Part shown: positions 39,107 to 48,129 of the stretch, piece after piece
How positions within the stretch are numbered: position 1 is the stretch's first letter
Layout: the number at the start of each line of letters is the position of its first letter
Assembly (NCBI RefSeq): GCF_000264945.2
Contig: NZ_CP013070.1
Coordinates: 930,001-994,000 of the forward strand
Direction: 5' to 3'
Origin: Sphingobium indicum B90A
Lineage (GTDB): Bacteria; Pseudomonadota; Alphaproteobacteria; Sphingomonadales; Sphingomonadaceae
DNA length: 64,000 bases
Program-made: the position numbers and the translations under genes
Notes under the pieces: model-generated
The model's input: only the letters and a program-made list of their open reading frames with translations
Told to the model about the DNA's origin: nothing
Database searches by the model: none

Positions 39107-39197
39107 GTCACCCCGGACTTGATCCGGGGTCCCGCTTTCTTGTCTGAGTGCGCGCCTCGTCCAAGGCAGCGGGACCCCGGGTCAAGCCCGGGTGACG
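39107..39197. repeat. inverted-repeat element GTCACCCCGG...GGGTGAC
   Basis: The left arm GTCACCCCGGACTTGATCC continues to GGGGTCCCGC; the right arm GCGGGACCCC continues to AAGCCCGGGTGAC. Each arm is a hairpin by itself. Apart from this element I see nothing in 38809-39315. A single palindromic unit of the same family is at 54474-54500. Confidence 0.85.
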
Positions 39198-39315
39198 AAT
39201 AAGGGAACGTCCGCTCTCCACCCCTATCCTTATCATTCCCATACGGGCGCTAACCTTACCGCCGCCATTTCACGATACCAGATCGCCCCCTGCATTGTGG
39301 ATGCCAGATTGACCC

Positions 39316-41592
39316 CTAGGCAGGCTGCACGAAGCTGTCCATCACCCGCTTCCGCCCTGTCGTTTCGAAGTCGATCTCCAGCTTGTTGCCCTCGATCTCC
39401 GCCACGGTGCCGTATCCGAATTTCTGGTGGAAGACGCGCAGGCCGACGCTCATGTCGTCGCGGCCCTTGTTGCCGAGCGATACGGCCGATGCGCGGGCTT
39501 CCACGATCCGGACGGGTTCCTTCATGAACTGCCCGCTCTGCTGGGCGCGCTGCCAGCCGGGGCCGCGTCCCGTGCCGCGCTGGACATTGGCGAAGGGATC
39601 GGCGCGTTCGGACCAGTTGGCGCGCCAGAGCGAGGCGCCGCCGGACATGCTGCTCTCCTCCTCCACATGTTCGGGCGGCAGTTCCCCGACGAAGCGCGAG
39701 GGGACGGAACTGGTCCACTGGCCATAGATGCGCCGGTTGGCGGCGTGCAGGATGATGCAGGATTTCCTCGCCCGCGTGATCGCTACATAGGCAAGGCGGC
39801 GTTCCTCCTCCAGGCTGTTGAGGCCGCCTTCGTCAAGGGCGCGCTGGGAAGGGAAAATGCCTTCTTCCCACCCCGCCAGGAAGACGGTGTCGAACTCCAG
39901 TCCCTTGGCGGCGTGGATGGTCATGATCGTGACCTTGCGCTCGTCCGCTTGCGCCTCATTGTCCATGACCAGCGACACATGTTCCAGGAACGCGCCCAGC
40001 GTCTCATATTCCTCCATGGCGCGGGCGAGTTCGCTCAGGTTCTCCAGCCGCCCCGCGCTTTCGGCGGTCCGCTCGGCCTGGAGCATGGCGGTGTAGCCGC
40101 TCTCGTCCAATATCTGCCGGGCGAGTTCGGCATGGGGAAGCTGCGCGGCGCGGTCCCGCCAGCGGGCGAGATCGCCGATGAAGGCGCCCAGGCTGCGGCG
40201 GGCCTGCGGCGTCATCTCGTCCGTGTCGAGGATGCGGGCGGCGGCGAGGGCCAGCGGAACGCCCTCCGCGCGGGCAAGCCGATGCAGCTTTTCCACCGCC
40301 TTGTCGCCCAGGCCGCGCTTGGGGACATTGACGATCCGTTCGAACGCCAGGTCGTCGGCGGGCTGGTTGACGAGGCGCAGATAGGCCAGCGCGTCACGGA
40401 TTTCGGCGCGTTCGTAGAAGCGGAAACCGCCGACGATGCGATAGGGCAGGCCGATCTGGATGAAGCGGTCTTCGAACTCGCGGGTCTGGTGCTGGGCGCG
40501 GACGAGGATGGCCACTTCGTCCAGCGATCGGCCGCCGCGTTCGATCGATTCGATCTCCTCGCCCACGCGCCGCGCTTCCTCCGGCCCGTCCCACACGCCG
40601 ATGACGCGGACCTTTTCGCCCACGTCGATGTCGGTCCATAGCGTCTTGCCCAGGCGATTGCCGTTTTCCGCGATCACCCCTGACGCCGCGCCTAATATAT
40701 GCGGGGTCGAACGGTAATTCTGCTCCAGCCGGATGATCTTCGCGCCCGGAAAATCCTTTTCGAACCGCAGGATATTGGCGACTTCGGCCCCGCGCCATGA
40801 ATAGATGGACTGGTCGTCATCGCCGACGCAGCAAATGTTCTTGCTGCTTTGGGCGAGCAGGCGCAGCCACAGATACTGGCTGGAGTTGGTGTCCTGATAT
40901 TCGTCCACCATGATATAGCGGAAGCGCTGCTGATAGCTTTCCAGTACGTCCCGATGGCGTTTCAATATCGTCAGAACATGCAGCAGCAAGTCCCCGAAAT
41001 CGCAGGCATTCACGTCCCGAAGACGCGCCTGATAAGCGGCATAGAGCTTCTGCCCCCTGCCATTGGCATAGCCCTCGCTCTCGCCCGCGCCGATCTCCTC
41101 CGGGGTCAGGCCCTTGTTCTTCCACTGGTCGATGAGGCCGGCGAGCTGGCGGGCGGGCCAGCGCTTTTCGTCGATGCCCTCCGCCTGGATAAGCTGCTTC
41201 ATCAGGCGAAGCTGGTCGTCCGTGTCGAGGATGGTGAAGTTGGATTGCAGCCCCACCAGTTCGGCATGGCGGCGCAGCATCTTCGCGGCGATGGCGTGGA
41301 AAGTGCCCAGCCAGGGCATGCCCTCCACCGCCGGGCCGATCATGCGGCCGACGCGTTCCCGCATTTCCCGCGCCGCCTTGTTGGTGAAGGTGACGGCAAG
41401 GATTTCGGAAGGATAGGCCCGCCGCGTGGCGATCAGATGGGCGAGGCGGGCGGTAAGCGCCGCCGTCTTGCCCGTGCCGGCGCCCGCCAGCACCAGCACC
41501 GGCCCCTCGGTCGAGAGCACGGCCTCCCGCTGGGGTTCGTTCAGCCCCTGAAGATAGGCGGGATCGTCGGGCGAGGGAGCAGGCAGGGTCAT
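39316..41592 (-). CDS. uvrD: UvrD/PcrA family 3'-5' DNA helicase
   Basis: The 758-residue superfamily 1A helicase acts in nucleotide excision and mismatch repair and in clearing recombinase from DNA. Motifs in order: Q-motif LNEPQREAVLS, Walker A VLAGAGTGKTAAL, Ia AVTFTNKAAREM, Walker B YIMVDEYQDTN, III CCVGDDDQSIYSWRGA, IV LEQNYRS, V VTIMTIHAAKGLEFDTVFL, VI EERRLAYVAITRARK. The C-terminus VFHQKFGYGTVAEIEGNKLEIDF is the Tudor-like domain of PcrA that contacts RNA polymerase. Whether to call it UvrD or PcrA is a naming choice. Confidence 0.96.
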   Translation of the reverse strand: MTLPAPSPDDPAYLQGLNEPQREAVLSTEGPVLVLAGAGTGKTAALTARLAHLIATRRAYPSEILAVTFTNKAAREMRERVGRMIGPAVEGMPWLGTFHAIAAKMLRRHAELVGLQSNFTILDTDDQLRLMKQLIQAEGIDEKRWPARQLAGLIDQWKNKGLTPEEIGAGESEGYANGRGQKLYAAYQARLRDVNACDFGDLLLHVLTILKRHRDVLESYQQRFRYIMVDEYQDTNSSQYLWLRLLAQSSKNICCVGDDDQSIYSWRGAEVANILRFEKDFPGAKIIRLEQNYRSTPHILGAASGVIAENGNRLGKTLWTDIDVGEKVRVIGVWDGPEEARRVGEEIESIERGGRSLDEVAILVRAQHQTREFEDRFIQIGLPYRIVGGFRFYERAEIRDALAYLRLVNQPADDLAFERIVNVPKRGLGDKAVEKLHRLARAEGVPLALAAARILDTDEMTPQARRSLGAFIGDLARWRDRAAQLPHAELARQILDESGYTAMLQAERTAESAGRLENLSELARAMEEYETLGAFLEHVSLVMDNEAQADERKVTIMTIHAAKGLEFDTVFLAGWEEGIFPSQRALDEGGLNSLEEERRLAYVAITRARKSCIILHAANRRIYGQWTSSVPSRFVGELPPEHVEEESSMSGGASLWRANWSERADPFANVQRGTGRGPGWQRAQQSGQFMKEPVRIVEARASAVSLGNKGRDDMSVGLRVFHQKFGYGTVAEIEGNKLEIDFETTGRKRVMDSFVQPA

Positions 41593-41697
41593 GAGCTATC
41601 AACTAAGGTGCCGGGCGGGAAGCGGCAAGGGCGGGCAGCCCTTGCGCCGTCGCTTCTTCTATGAGAACAAAAGGCGAATCGTGCAAGGAGAAAGGCC

Positions 41698-42093
41698 ATG
41701 GTTTCGGGGCGGTGCCAATGCGGGGCGATCCATTACGAAGCGCAAGGGGAGCCAGTCTACAGCGCGCTGTGCCATTGTTCGGACTGCCGGAAAAGCGCGG
41801 GCGCGCCGATGGTCGGCTGGGCCTTGTTTCCGGAAGACAGGGTGACGGTGACGGGCCGCCCCGTGACCTATCGATCCTCCGACAATGTGACGCGGGAATT
41901 TTGCGGGACATGCGGCACGGGGCTGTTCTATCGCAATGCCGCGGTCTTCCCCGGCATGGTGGATATTCAGACGGGCACGCTGGACGACCCGTCCGCCCTG
42001 CCGCCGGCCATCCATGTGCAATTCGCGGAGGCCGCGTCCTGGATGGCGGGCGCGCACGAACTGCCGAAGTTCGATCGCTATCCTGAACATTGA
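41698..42093 (+). CDS. GFA family (CENP-V/GFA domain) zinc protein
   Basis: The 131-residue protein has the zinc-binding pattern of the GFA domain: GRCQCGAIHYEA, CHCSDCRKSAGAP and FCGTCGTGLFYRN. The family is named for glutathione-dependent formaldehyde-activating enzyme, but most members have no proven activity, so a formaldehyde role should not be assumed. An AAGGAG ribosome site precedes the ATG. It stands alone, divergent from the helicase gene. Confidence 0.9.
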   Translation: MVSGRCQCGAIHYEAQGEPVYSALCHCSDCRKSAGAPMVGWALFPEDRVTVTGRPVTYRSSDNVTREFCGTCGTGLFYRNAAVFPGMVDIQTGTLDDPSALPPAIHVQFAEAASWMAGAHELPKFDRYPEH

Positions 42094-42231
42094 GGCAGGC
42101 GGTTTGGGGGATCGTCTGGCGGCGCGGCGGCAACGGTTCATCGCCATGACCGGAACGTCGGCGTCGCAAATCCGGTTCTTTGTGCAGCCCGAACGGCAGA
42201 ACGGGTCGAGAACAAGGAAAGGATGATCCCG

Positions 42232-42693
42232 ATGAAATCGATCCTGTTGGCAGGCGCGGCCATATTGGCCTTCGGCGCCGGCGTCACCGGCATTGCGGTA
42301 GCGCAGGACATGCCCGCTTCGGCGCAGCCCCCCGCAACCGCTGCGCCGCCGCCCGATCAGGGCGCGACGCCCGCCATGCCCGCGACGCCCGCGGAGCCGG
42401 GCTCCGCGCCCGCCAGTCCGGCGACGCCGGCCACGCCGCCGCCCGCCGCCGATCCCAATGCCGGCCAACCCACGGGCGCCGTGCCCCCGGACACGGGGAT
42501 GCAACCTGCCCCCGCCGGCGTCCCGCGCGATCCGTCCGCGCCGGTCGGAACATCCGCCAATCCCGCGACAGTGGGCGGCAATATGACGCCGCCGCCGACC
42601 GAGCGGAAGGATTATCCGCTATGCAGCAAGACGGTGCAGGATAGCTGCATCAACCGCGGCGAAGCGTCCAAATCCATGCGCAAGCGGCGCTGA
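42232..42693 (+). CDS. secreted Pro/Ala-rich protein, unknown function
   Basis: From ATG 42232 (AAAGGA eight bases upstream; an in-frame ATG at 42223 is closer to it) the protein has 153 residues. A signal peptide MKSILLAGAAILAFGAGVTG...VAQ is followed by a long low-complexity region rich in Pro and Ala (ATPAMPATPAEPGSAPASP) and a short conserved-looking tail KDYPLCSKTVQDSCINRGEA with two cysteines. It is probably periplasmic or cell-wall associated. I recognise no domain; the tail resembles those of small sphingomonad exported proteins. Confidence 0.75.
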   Translation: MKSILLAGAAILAFGAGVTGIAVAQDMPASAQPPATAAPPPDQGATPAMPATPAEPGSAPASPATPATPPPAADPNAGQPTGAVPPDTGMQPAPAGVPRDPSAPVGTSANPATVGGNMTPPPTERKDYPLCSKTVQDSCINRGEASKSMRKRR

Positions 42694-42782
42694 CGGCGTC
42701 GGGGCGGGGCAGGGTGGCGACGACGGTCGCCAAGCCCCGCCCGCGCCCATGCCCTATCTTTCAGCCGATGCCGGAGCGCGCT

Positions 42783-43331
42783 TTACCCGGCCTGGTCCGC
42801 TGCGCGCAGCAATGTCAGGCGCGCCTTGCCCACATCGCGGGTCGCCTCTGCCGCGAAGCCCTTTACGGCCACATCCTCGCGGCGGTCGGTTTCCATGCTG
42901 ATCCAGGTCGCGGGGCTAGTCCAGCCCAGGCGGTTGAGCTTGTCCAGCGCCACCATGCCAGCGCCGCTCTGATAGGGCGGGTCCATGAAGATGAGGTCCA
43001 GCGGCTTGCCCGCCGGGCCGATCGACAGGACGCTGCCCTGGCGGATGTCGGGGCGGACGCCTAGCCTGTCGCCATTGGCGCGGATCGCATCCAGCGCGGC
43101 GCGGTCCTGCTCCACGAAGACGCAGCTTGCCGCGCCGCGAGAGAGCGCTTCATAGCCAAGCGCGCCCGACCCCGCGAAGAAATCGCCGACGCTCAGCCCC
43201 TCGAAGGAGCCGATCCGGCTCAGCAACATGGAAAAGAGCGTTTCGCGGGTGCGATCCGCCGTGGGGCGCGTCGCGTCGCCCTTGGGCGCAACCAGCGGAC
43301 GGCCGCGCCATTGGCCTGCGATGATCCTCAT
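42783..43331 (-). CDS. rsmD: 16S rRNA (guanine(966)-N2)-methyltransferase
   Basis: The 182-residue Rossmann methyltransferase methylates G966 of 16S rRNA. It begins MRIIAGQWRGRPLVAPKGDATRPTADRTRETLFSML, has the SAM-binding DFFAGSGALGYEALSRGA and the catalytic DPPY in FMDPPYQSG. The frame extends to 43526, but ATG 43331 is the family start and overlaps the stop of rluB by 4 bases. The pair rluB-rsmD forms a rRNA-modification operon. Confidence 0.96.
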   Translation of the reverse strand: MRIIAGQWRGRPLVAPKGDATRPTADRTRETLFSMLLSRIGSFEGLSVGDFFAGSGALGYEALSRGAASCVFVEQDRAALDAIRANGDRLGVRPDIRQGSVLSIGPAGKPLDLIFMDPPYQSGAGMVALDKLNRLGWTSPATWISMETDRREDVAVKGFAAEATRDVGKARLTLLRAADQAG

Positions 43332-44242
43332 TTCGCGCCCTTCAGCCCCTTGCGGAAGACGACCAGATCGTGCTGCCGCACTTCCTCGACCGCCCCGGAC
43401 GCCAGTTCGCCCAGATGGAACGGGCCATAGCTGGTGCGGATCAGCCGGTTCACCTGAAGCCCCAGATGTTCCAGCACCCGGCGGACCTCGCGATTCTTGC
43501 CTTCGGTCAGCGTCATTTCGATCCACTGGTTGCGGCCGGTGCGCCGTTCCAGATTGGCCTCTATCCGGCCATAGCGTATCCCGTCTATCTCCAGCCCGTC
43601 GAACAGATCCTCAAGCTGGTTCTGGCTCACCTCGCCGAAGGCGCGGGCGCGATAGGTGCGCGGCACGCCGGTGGAGGGCAGTTCCATCTGCCGCTTGAAC
43701 TCTCCATCGGTGGTGAGCAGCAGCAGGCCCTCCGTCGTCATGTCCAGCCGTCCGATCGGCATGACGCGGGGCAGGTCGGGGGGCAGCTTGTCGTAGATGG
43801 TCGGGCGGCCGCGGGGATCGCGTTCGGTCGTCAGGAAACCCGACGGCTTGTGAAAGAGGAACAGGCGCGCAGGCGCCGGCGCGGCGACCGGATTGCCGTC
43901 GACCGCGACGCCGTGCAGCGAAGAGAGGAGCGTGGCGGGGGTCGACACCGCTTCGCCGTTCAGCGTGATCCGCCCCTCCTCGATCATCCGCTCGACCTCC
44001 CGCCGGGATGCGACGCCGGCGCGGGCGAGCAATTTGGCGATGCGCTGCGGCTCGTTCCCGCCGCCGGCTGCGGCGGCGGCGCGGGCGGGATGGGGGTTGG
44101 CGGGCGTCGCCGGGGCGGCCTTGGTCTTTCTGAACGGCGGGCGGGCCGGGCGCGATGCCGGCGCAGCCCTGGCGCCCGTCGGACGCCTGGGACCGCCGGA
44201 GCCCGGCCGACGCGGCGGCCCAGATTTTTTCGGCGGTTCCAC
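43328..44242 (-). CDS. rluB: rRNA pseudouridine synthase, RluB/RsuA family
   Basis: The protein has an N-terminal Pro/Ala/Arg-rich extension, an S4 RNA-binding domain (QRIAKLLARAGVASRREVERMIEEGR), and the pseudouridine synthase core with the catalytic Asp in PIGRLDMTTEGLLLLT and the GKNREVRRVLEHLGL motif. RluB-type enzymes modify helix 89 of 23S rRNA. I chose the GTG at 44242 with AAGGA upstream, giving 304 residues; an in-frame start at 44386 would add residues in a poor context. The basic tail is likely disordered and may aid RNA binding. Confidence 0.92.
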   Translation of the reverse strand: MEPPKKSGPPRRPGSGGPRRPTGARAAPASRPARPPFRKTKAAPATPANPHPARAAAAAGGGNEPQRIAKLLARAGVASRREVERMIEEGRITLNGEAVSTPATLLSSLHGVAVDGNPVAAPAPARLFLFHKPSGFLTTERDPRGRPTIYDKLPPDLPRVMPIGRLDMTTEGLLLLTTDGEFKRQMELPSTGVPRTYRARAFGEVSQNQLEDLFDGLEIDGIRYGRIEANLERRTGRNQWIEMTLTEGKNREVRRVLEHLGLQVNRLIRTSYGPFHLGELASGAVEEVRQHDLVVFRKGLKGAK

Positions 44243-44403
44243 GGAAGAGTTCCTTTTCAAAACGGGGCGGCATTCCCATATCGGGAAGGCCAGGAAATTG
44301 ACGAATGGTGTTGTCCTTGCGCCCATGCGCCGGGGCGATGGGAAACCCCTTCGGGGCCTTGCACGTTGGTCGGCTGAATGGCGCAAATGGGGCGGATCGG
44401 CAA

Positions 44404-44862
44404 ATGTTTTTCGGGCTGGTAAAAGGGGAAGCCGAAGCGCGGGAGCGCCGCAAGGCGATACGCAGCGTCCTGGTGGTCGAGGATGAGCCGCTGGTCGCCT
44501 TCGACAATGAGCATGTGCTGGAAATGGCGGGCTATCGCGTGGCCGCCACCGTCGACGAATATGCCCATGCCGTCACCGTGATCGAGGAGGAGAGCGTCGA
44601 CCTGGTGATCGCGGACGTCACCCTGCATGGCGACAAGAGCGGGGTCGACCTTGCGCGCTTCGCGGCGGGCAAGGGCGTCGCGGTGCTGTTCGTGACGGGC
44701 GCCTGCCCTGTCGATGCGCGTGAAATGGCCCTGGGATGCCTGGCCAAGCCCTATGCGCCGCGCGATCTGCTGGCGGCGATCGACGTGCTGGATGCCCTGC
44801 TCCGCGGCAAGGCGCTGCCCCGCTTTCCCGACGGGCTCCACCTGTTCGAGGATGCGGCCTGA
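44404..44862 (+). CDS. stand-alone response regulator receiver protein
   Basis: From ATG 44404 the product has 152 residues, essentially one receiver domain: SVLVVEDEPLVAFDNEHVLE carries the acidic pair, LVIADVTLHGDKSGVDL holds the phospho-acceptor Asp, VAVLFVTGA the switch Thr and CLAKPYAPRDL the conserved Lys. No output domain or kinase gene is attached. Single-domain receivers of this kind often take part in phosphorelays, including the alphaproteobacterial general stress response, but no partner is visible here. It is divergent from rluB. Confidence 0.9.
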   Translation: MFFGLVKGEAEARERRKAIRSVLVVEDEPLVAFDNEHVLEMAGYRVAATVDEYAHAVTVIEEESVDLVIADVTLHGDKSGVDLARFAAGKGVAVLFVTGACPVDAREMALGCLAKPYAPRDLLAAIDVLDALLRGKALPRFPDGLHLFEDAA

Positions 44863-44957
44863 TCCACCCCCGGATATAAGATGGGCGGACGGCTTGCCTC
44901 CACCGCATTTGCCCATATGGTGGCCCGGATAATCATCCCCGGGGGGCGCACCGATTT

Positions 44958-46268
44958 ATGACCGACATGGCGAAGGGCTCGGCTGGCTGGCTGGACGCGG
45001 TGAAGCCCTATGTGCAGAAGGCGCCTCTGGGGGCCTTTTTTCTCGGCATATCGTCGGGCTTTCCCTATGCGATGATCGGCGCGACGCTGACCACCCGGCT
45101 GGCGCAGGACGGCATCGACAAGAAGGCGGTGACGGCCTTCACTCTCGCCTTCCTGGTCTATAACCTCAAATGGCTGTGGGCCTGGGTCGTCGACGGCGTT
45201 CGGCTGCCGGTCATCGGCCGGCTGGGGCAGCGGGTGAGTTGGCTGCTGGTCGCGGGATCGTTCGTGATGGCGGCGGTCGCCAACCTGGCGCTGGTCGATC
45301 CCGCCACCGGCCTGTTGCAGACGGCCTATGCCGCGATCCTGGTCGGCGTCGCGGGCGCCACCTTCGACATCGTGATCGACGCCTATCGGATCGAGACTTT
45401 GAAGCCGGAGCAATTGGGCGTCGGGTCCGGCATGTCGCAATATGGCTGGCGGATCGGGTCGGTCGCGGCGGGCGCGCTGGCGCTGGTGCTGGCGGCGCGG
45501 ATCGGCTGGCATGGGGCCTATCTGGCCTGCGCGGTCTTCGCCTTGCCCGCCATGCTGACCGGGCTGGTGCTGGGCGAGCCGGAGCGGCACCGCGAGCCGA
45601 CGGCGCGGCGCGGAATGGGCGAAGTGTGGCAGTCGATCGCCGGGCCGCTGGTGGAATTCTTCCGGCGGCGCGGCGCCTGGCTGGTGCTGCTGTTCATCCT
45701 GCTGCACAAGATCGGCGACACGCTGGCCAACCTCACCTTCCGCCTGCTGTTCGACGACATGGGCTACACCAATGACGAGATCGCCATCTACGACGTCGGG
45801 ATCGGTTTCTGGGCCTATCTGATCGGAATCTTCGTCGGCGGCGTGCTCTATGCGCGCATGGGGATGAAGCGGTCCGTGCTGGTCAGCCTGCTGCTGATGG
45901 GCGTGTCCAATTTCAGCTTCGCGCTGCTGGCCGCGCTGGGCAAGAGCAATTGGGGCATGGCCGGCGCCATCGGTTTCGAGAATTTCGCGAGCGGCATCGG
46001 CGGGGTGACGGTGGTCGCCTATTTCTCCGCGCTCTGCGACCTGCGCTTCACCGCCGCGCAATATGCGCTGATTTCGGCGGCGGCGAGCATCGTCGGACGG
46101 TTCCTGACCGGGACGACGGCGGGCGCGATGATAGAGCGGTTCGGCTATGTCGACTTCTACCTGCTGACCACGGCGCTGGCGGTGCCGGGCATCGTCCTTT
46201 TCTGGCTGATGATGCGCGCCGGGCTGATCGACGCCAGCGTGGGCACGGCGGCTACGCAGCATGGCTGA
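44958..46268 (+). CDS. AmpG-like MFS permease
   Basis: The 436-residue membrane protein has about twelve hydrophobic segments and the PAT/AmpG pattern: APLGAFFLGISSGFPYAMIGATLTT at the first helix, YNLKWLWAWVVDGV in the first loop, GATFDIVIDAYRIE in helix 5, and ISAAASIVGRFLTG late. AmpG imports muropeptides (GlcNAc-anhydroMurNAc peptides) from the periplasm for wall recycling and so influences beta-lactamase induction in some bacteria. A class A beta-lactamase lies 32 kb away in this window, but no link between them is shown. Confidence 0.88.
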   Translation: MTDMAKGSAGWLDAVKPYVQKAPLGAFFLGISSGFPYAMIGATLTTRLAQDGIDKKAVTAFTLAFLVYNLKWLWAWVVDGVRLPVIGRLGQRVSWLLVAGSFVMAAVANLALVDPATGLLQTAYAAILVGVAGATFDIVIDAYRIETLKPEQLGVGSGMSQYGWRIGSVAAGALALVLAARIGWHGAYLACAVFALPAMLTGLVLGEPERHREPTARRGMGEVWQSIAGPLVEFFRRRGAWLVLLFILLHKIGDTLANLTFRLLFDDMGYTNDEIAIYDVGIGFWAYLIGIFVGGVLYARMGMKRSVLVSLLLMGVSNFSFALLAALGKSNWGMAGAIGFENFASGIGGVTVVAYFSALCDLRFTAAQYALISAAASIVGRFLTGTTAGAMIERFGYVDFYLLTTALAVPGIVLFWLMMRAGLIDASVGTAATQHG

Positions 46269-46277
46269 ACCGATGCG

Positions 46278-46718
46278 CTAACCCGCCGCGTAGAGATCGA
46301 GGGGACGTCCCAGATCGCAATGCGCCTGGGCGACCGCCTGCAGGCAGGTGAGCGCGCCCAGCGCATGGTCGTTGCCCAGCAGGGCGGCGACATCCTCATA
46401 GGCCGAACGCGGGCTGCGCAGCGCGCCGCCGATGGCCTGCATCATCAGCGCCTCGTCGCTCGTCATGCGGGAACAGCAGCAGGGCGCGATCAATATCTTG
46501 CGGCTGGATGTCCGCGCCATTTCCAGCATCATCGCCCGCATCAGCACCAGCGGCCGGCGATAGCTGCGGCCAAAGGCGCCCAGCATCGCATTGGCGGCAT
46601 GGGCGTCATTGACCCCGGCCGTCGCCATGCGGCGCATCACATAGAGGAACAGCCGGTTGCCGTAGCCGCCGGGAAGCGGACGGGGCTGATCGAGGGAGGG
46701 GGACTCTCCGTTGGCCAT
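46278..46718 (-). CDS. conserved hypothetical protein (possibly DUF6628)
   Basis: The 146-residue soluble protein opens with a Pro-rich stretch and then NRLFLYVMRRMATAGVNDAHAANAMLGAFGRSYRRPLVLMRAMMLEMAR, followed by ILIAPCCCSRMTSDEALMMQAI with a striking triple cysteine and a helical C-terminus. From memory this resembles a sphingomonad family labelled DUF6628, which I cannot confirm. No function can be assigned. The CCC motif suggests metal or redox chemistry, by inference only. It converges with the permease gene. Confidence 0.75.
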   Translation of the reverse strand: MANGESPSLDQPRPLPGGYGNRLFLYVMRRMATAGVNDAHAANAMLGAFGRSYRRPLVLMRAMMLEMARTSSRKILIAPCCCSRMTSDEALMMQAIGGALRSPRSAYEDVAALLGNDHALGALTCLQAVAQAHCDLGRPLDLYAAG

Positions 46719-46785
46719 GCGTTCTTACCTTCTGCCTTGTCGTTGAAGGCAAAAATACGCTATTGCGAGTCAATCGCAAGTAAAT

Positions 46786-48108
46786 TCAGTCGGGATATTG
46801 ACCGTTCAGCCGCAAAATTTCGCCCGCGAGGTAGAGGGAGCCGCAGATCAACAGCTTCGGCGCATGGCCCGGCTGGGCGGAGATGGCGGCAAGGGCGCCT
46901 TCGGGCGTCGCATGCGCGGTGCAGGCGATGCCCCAGCGATCGGCGATGGCGGCGAATCGTTCCGGCGGATGATGGTCATGGCCGGGCACCGGCAGGGCAT
47001 GGATATGCGCGATCCGCCCCGCAAAAGGGTGGAGATAGGCGTCCAGATCCTTGTTCGACAGCATGCCGATCATCAGTTGGAGCTTCTGTTCCTCCAGCCG
47101 CTCGCTGCTGAAAAAGGCGCTGATCGCCTCGCCCGCGCCGGCATTGTGGCCGCCATCCAGCCATGCCTCGGTCCCTTCCGGCAGGCGGGCGAGCAAGGGA
47201 CCATGGTCCAGCCTTTGCAGGCGGGCGGGCCAATGCGCCCAGAGCGGGGCGGCCTTCAAAGCGGCTTCGCTGACGGGCACGACATTCTGGTGCCGCAGCA
47301 TGGCGAAGGCGAGCGCGGCGTTATGGATCTGGTGCGCGCCGGGCAGGCGCGGCAAGGGCGTGTCGAGCCGCCCCTGGTCGTCGCGATAATGGAGGCGGTC
47401 CCGATAGGCCGCCGCGTCCCAGCTTTCCCCCATGGCGAACCAGTGGGTCCGGTTGCGGGCGGCCGCCTCCAGCATCACCGGGAAGAGTGCGTCGGCATAG
47501 CGCTGCGTCACCAGCGGCGCGCCGGGCTTGGCGATGCCGGCCTTTTCCGCCGCGATCTCCCGGATCGTGGCGCCAAGGAAGCCCTGATGATCGAGGCCGA
47601 GCTGCGCGATGCCGCAGATCACGGGCCTTTCGATGACATTGGTGGCGTCCAGGCGGCCGCCAAGCCCCACTTCCACGATGCAGGCGTCGGCGGGATGTTC
47701 GGAAAAGGCGAGGAAGGCGGCGGCGGTCGTGACTTCGAAGAAGCTGGCGCCGATCCCTTCCGCCACGTCCAGCACGCGGGAGAGATAATGGGCCAGCGCC
47801 TCGTCGGAGATCAGCTTGCCGCTGATGCGGATGCGTTCGTTGAAGCGGACCAGATGGGGAGAGGTGAAGACATGCACCGTCTTCCCGTCCGCCTCCAGCG
47901 CGGCGCGCAGGAAGGCGCAGGTCGAACCCTTGCCGTTGGTGCCCGCGACATGGAAGACGGGCGGCAGGGCGCGGTGGGGATTGCCGATGCGGTCCAGCAG
48001 GCGGACGATGCGTTCCAGGCCCAATATGTCGGCGCCCGGCGACAGCGTCGCGAGGCGGTCGAGCTGGGCCTGGACGGCCGGATCGTCGGAGACGGCGTGG
48101 TCGGCCAT
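46786..48108 (-). CDS. folC: bifunctional folylpolyglutamate/dihydrofolate synthase
   Basis: The 440-residue Mur-ligase-like enzyme adds glutamate to dihydropteroate and tetrahydrofolate. The ATP loop is VAGTNGKGSTCAFL, with VFTSPHLVRFNERIRISG, FFEVTTAAAFLAF and VEVGLGGRLDATNVI following. The C-terminal domain has DGGHNAGAGEAI. Length is standard. It ends the minus-strand unit trpF-trpB-trpA-accD-folC, a well-known order in proteobacteria, and starts 21 bases after accD. Confidence 0.97.
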   Translation of the reverse strand: MADHAVSDDPAVQAQLDRLATLSPGADILGLERIVRLLDRIGNPHRALPPVFHVAGTNGKGSTCAFLRAALEADGKTVHVFTSPHLVRFNERIRISGKLISDEALAHYLSRVLDVAEGIGASFFEVTTAAAFLAFSEHPADACIVEVGLGGRLDATNVIERPVICGIAQLGLDHQGFLGATIREIAAEKAGIAKPGAPLVTQRYADALFPVMLEAAARNRTHWFAMGESWDAAAYRDRLHYRDDQGRLDTPLPRLPGAHQIHNAALAFAMLRHQNVVPVSEAALKAAPLWAHWPARLQRLDHGPLLARLPEGTEAWLDGGHNAGAGEAISAFFSSERLEEQKLQLMIGMLSNKDLDAYLHPFAGRIAHIHALPVPGHDHHPPERFAAIADRWGIACTAHATPEGALAAISAQPGHAPKLLICGSLYLAGEILRLNGQYPD

Positions 48109-48129
48109 CGGCTCTGGTCCCGGTTGGCG

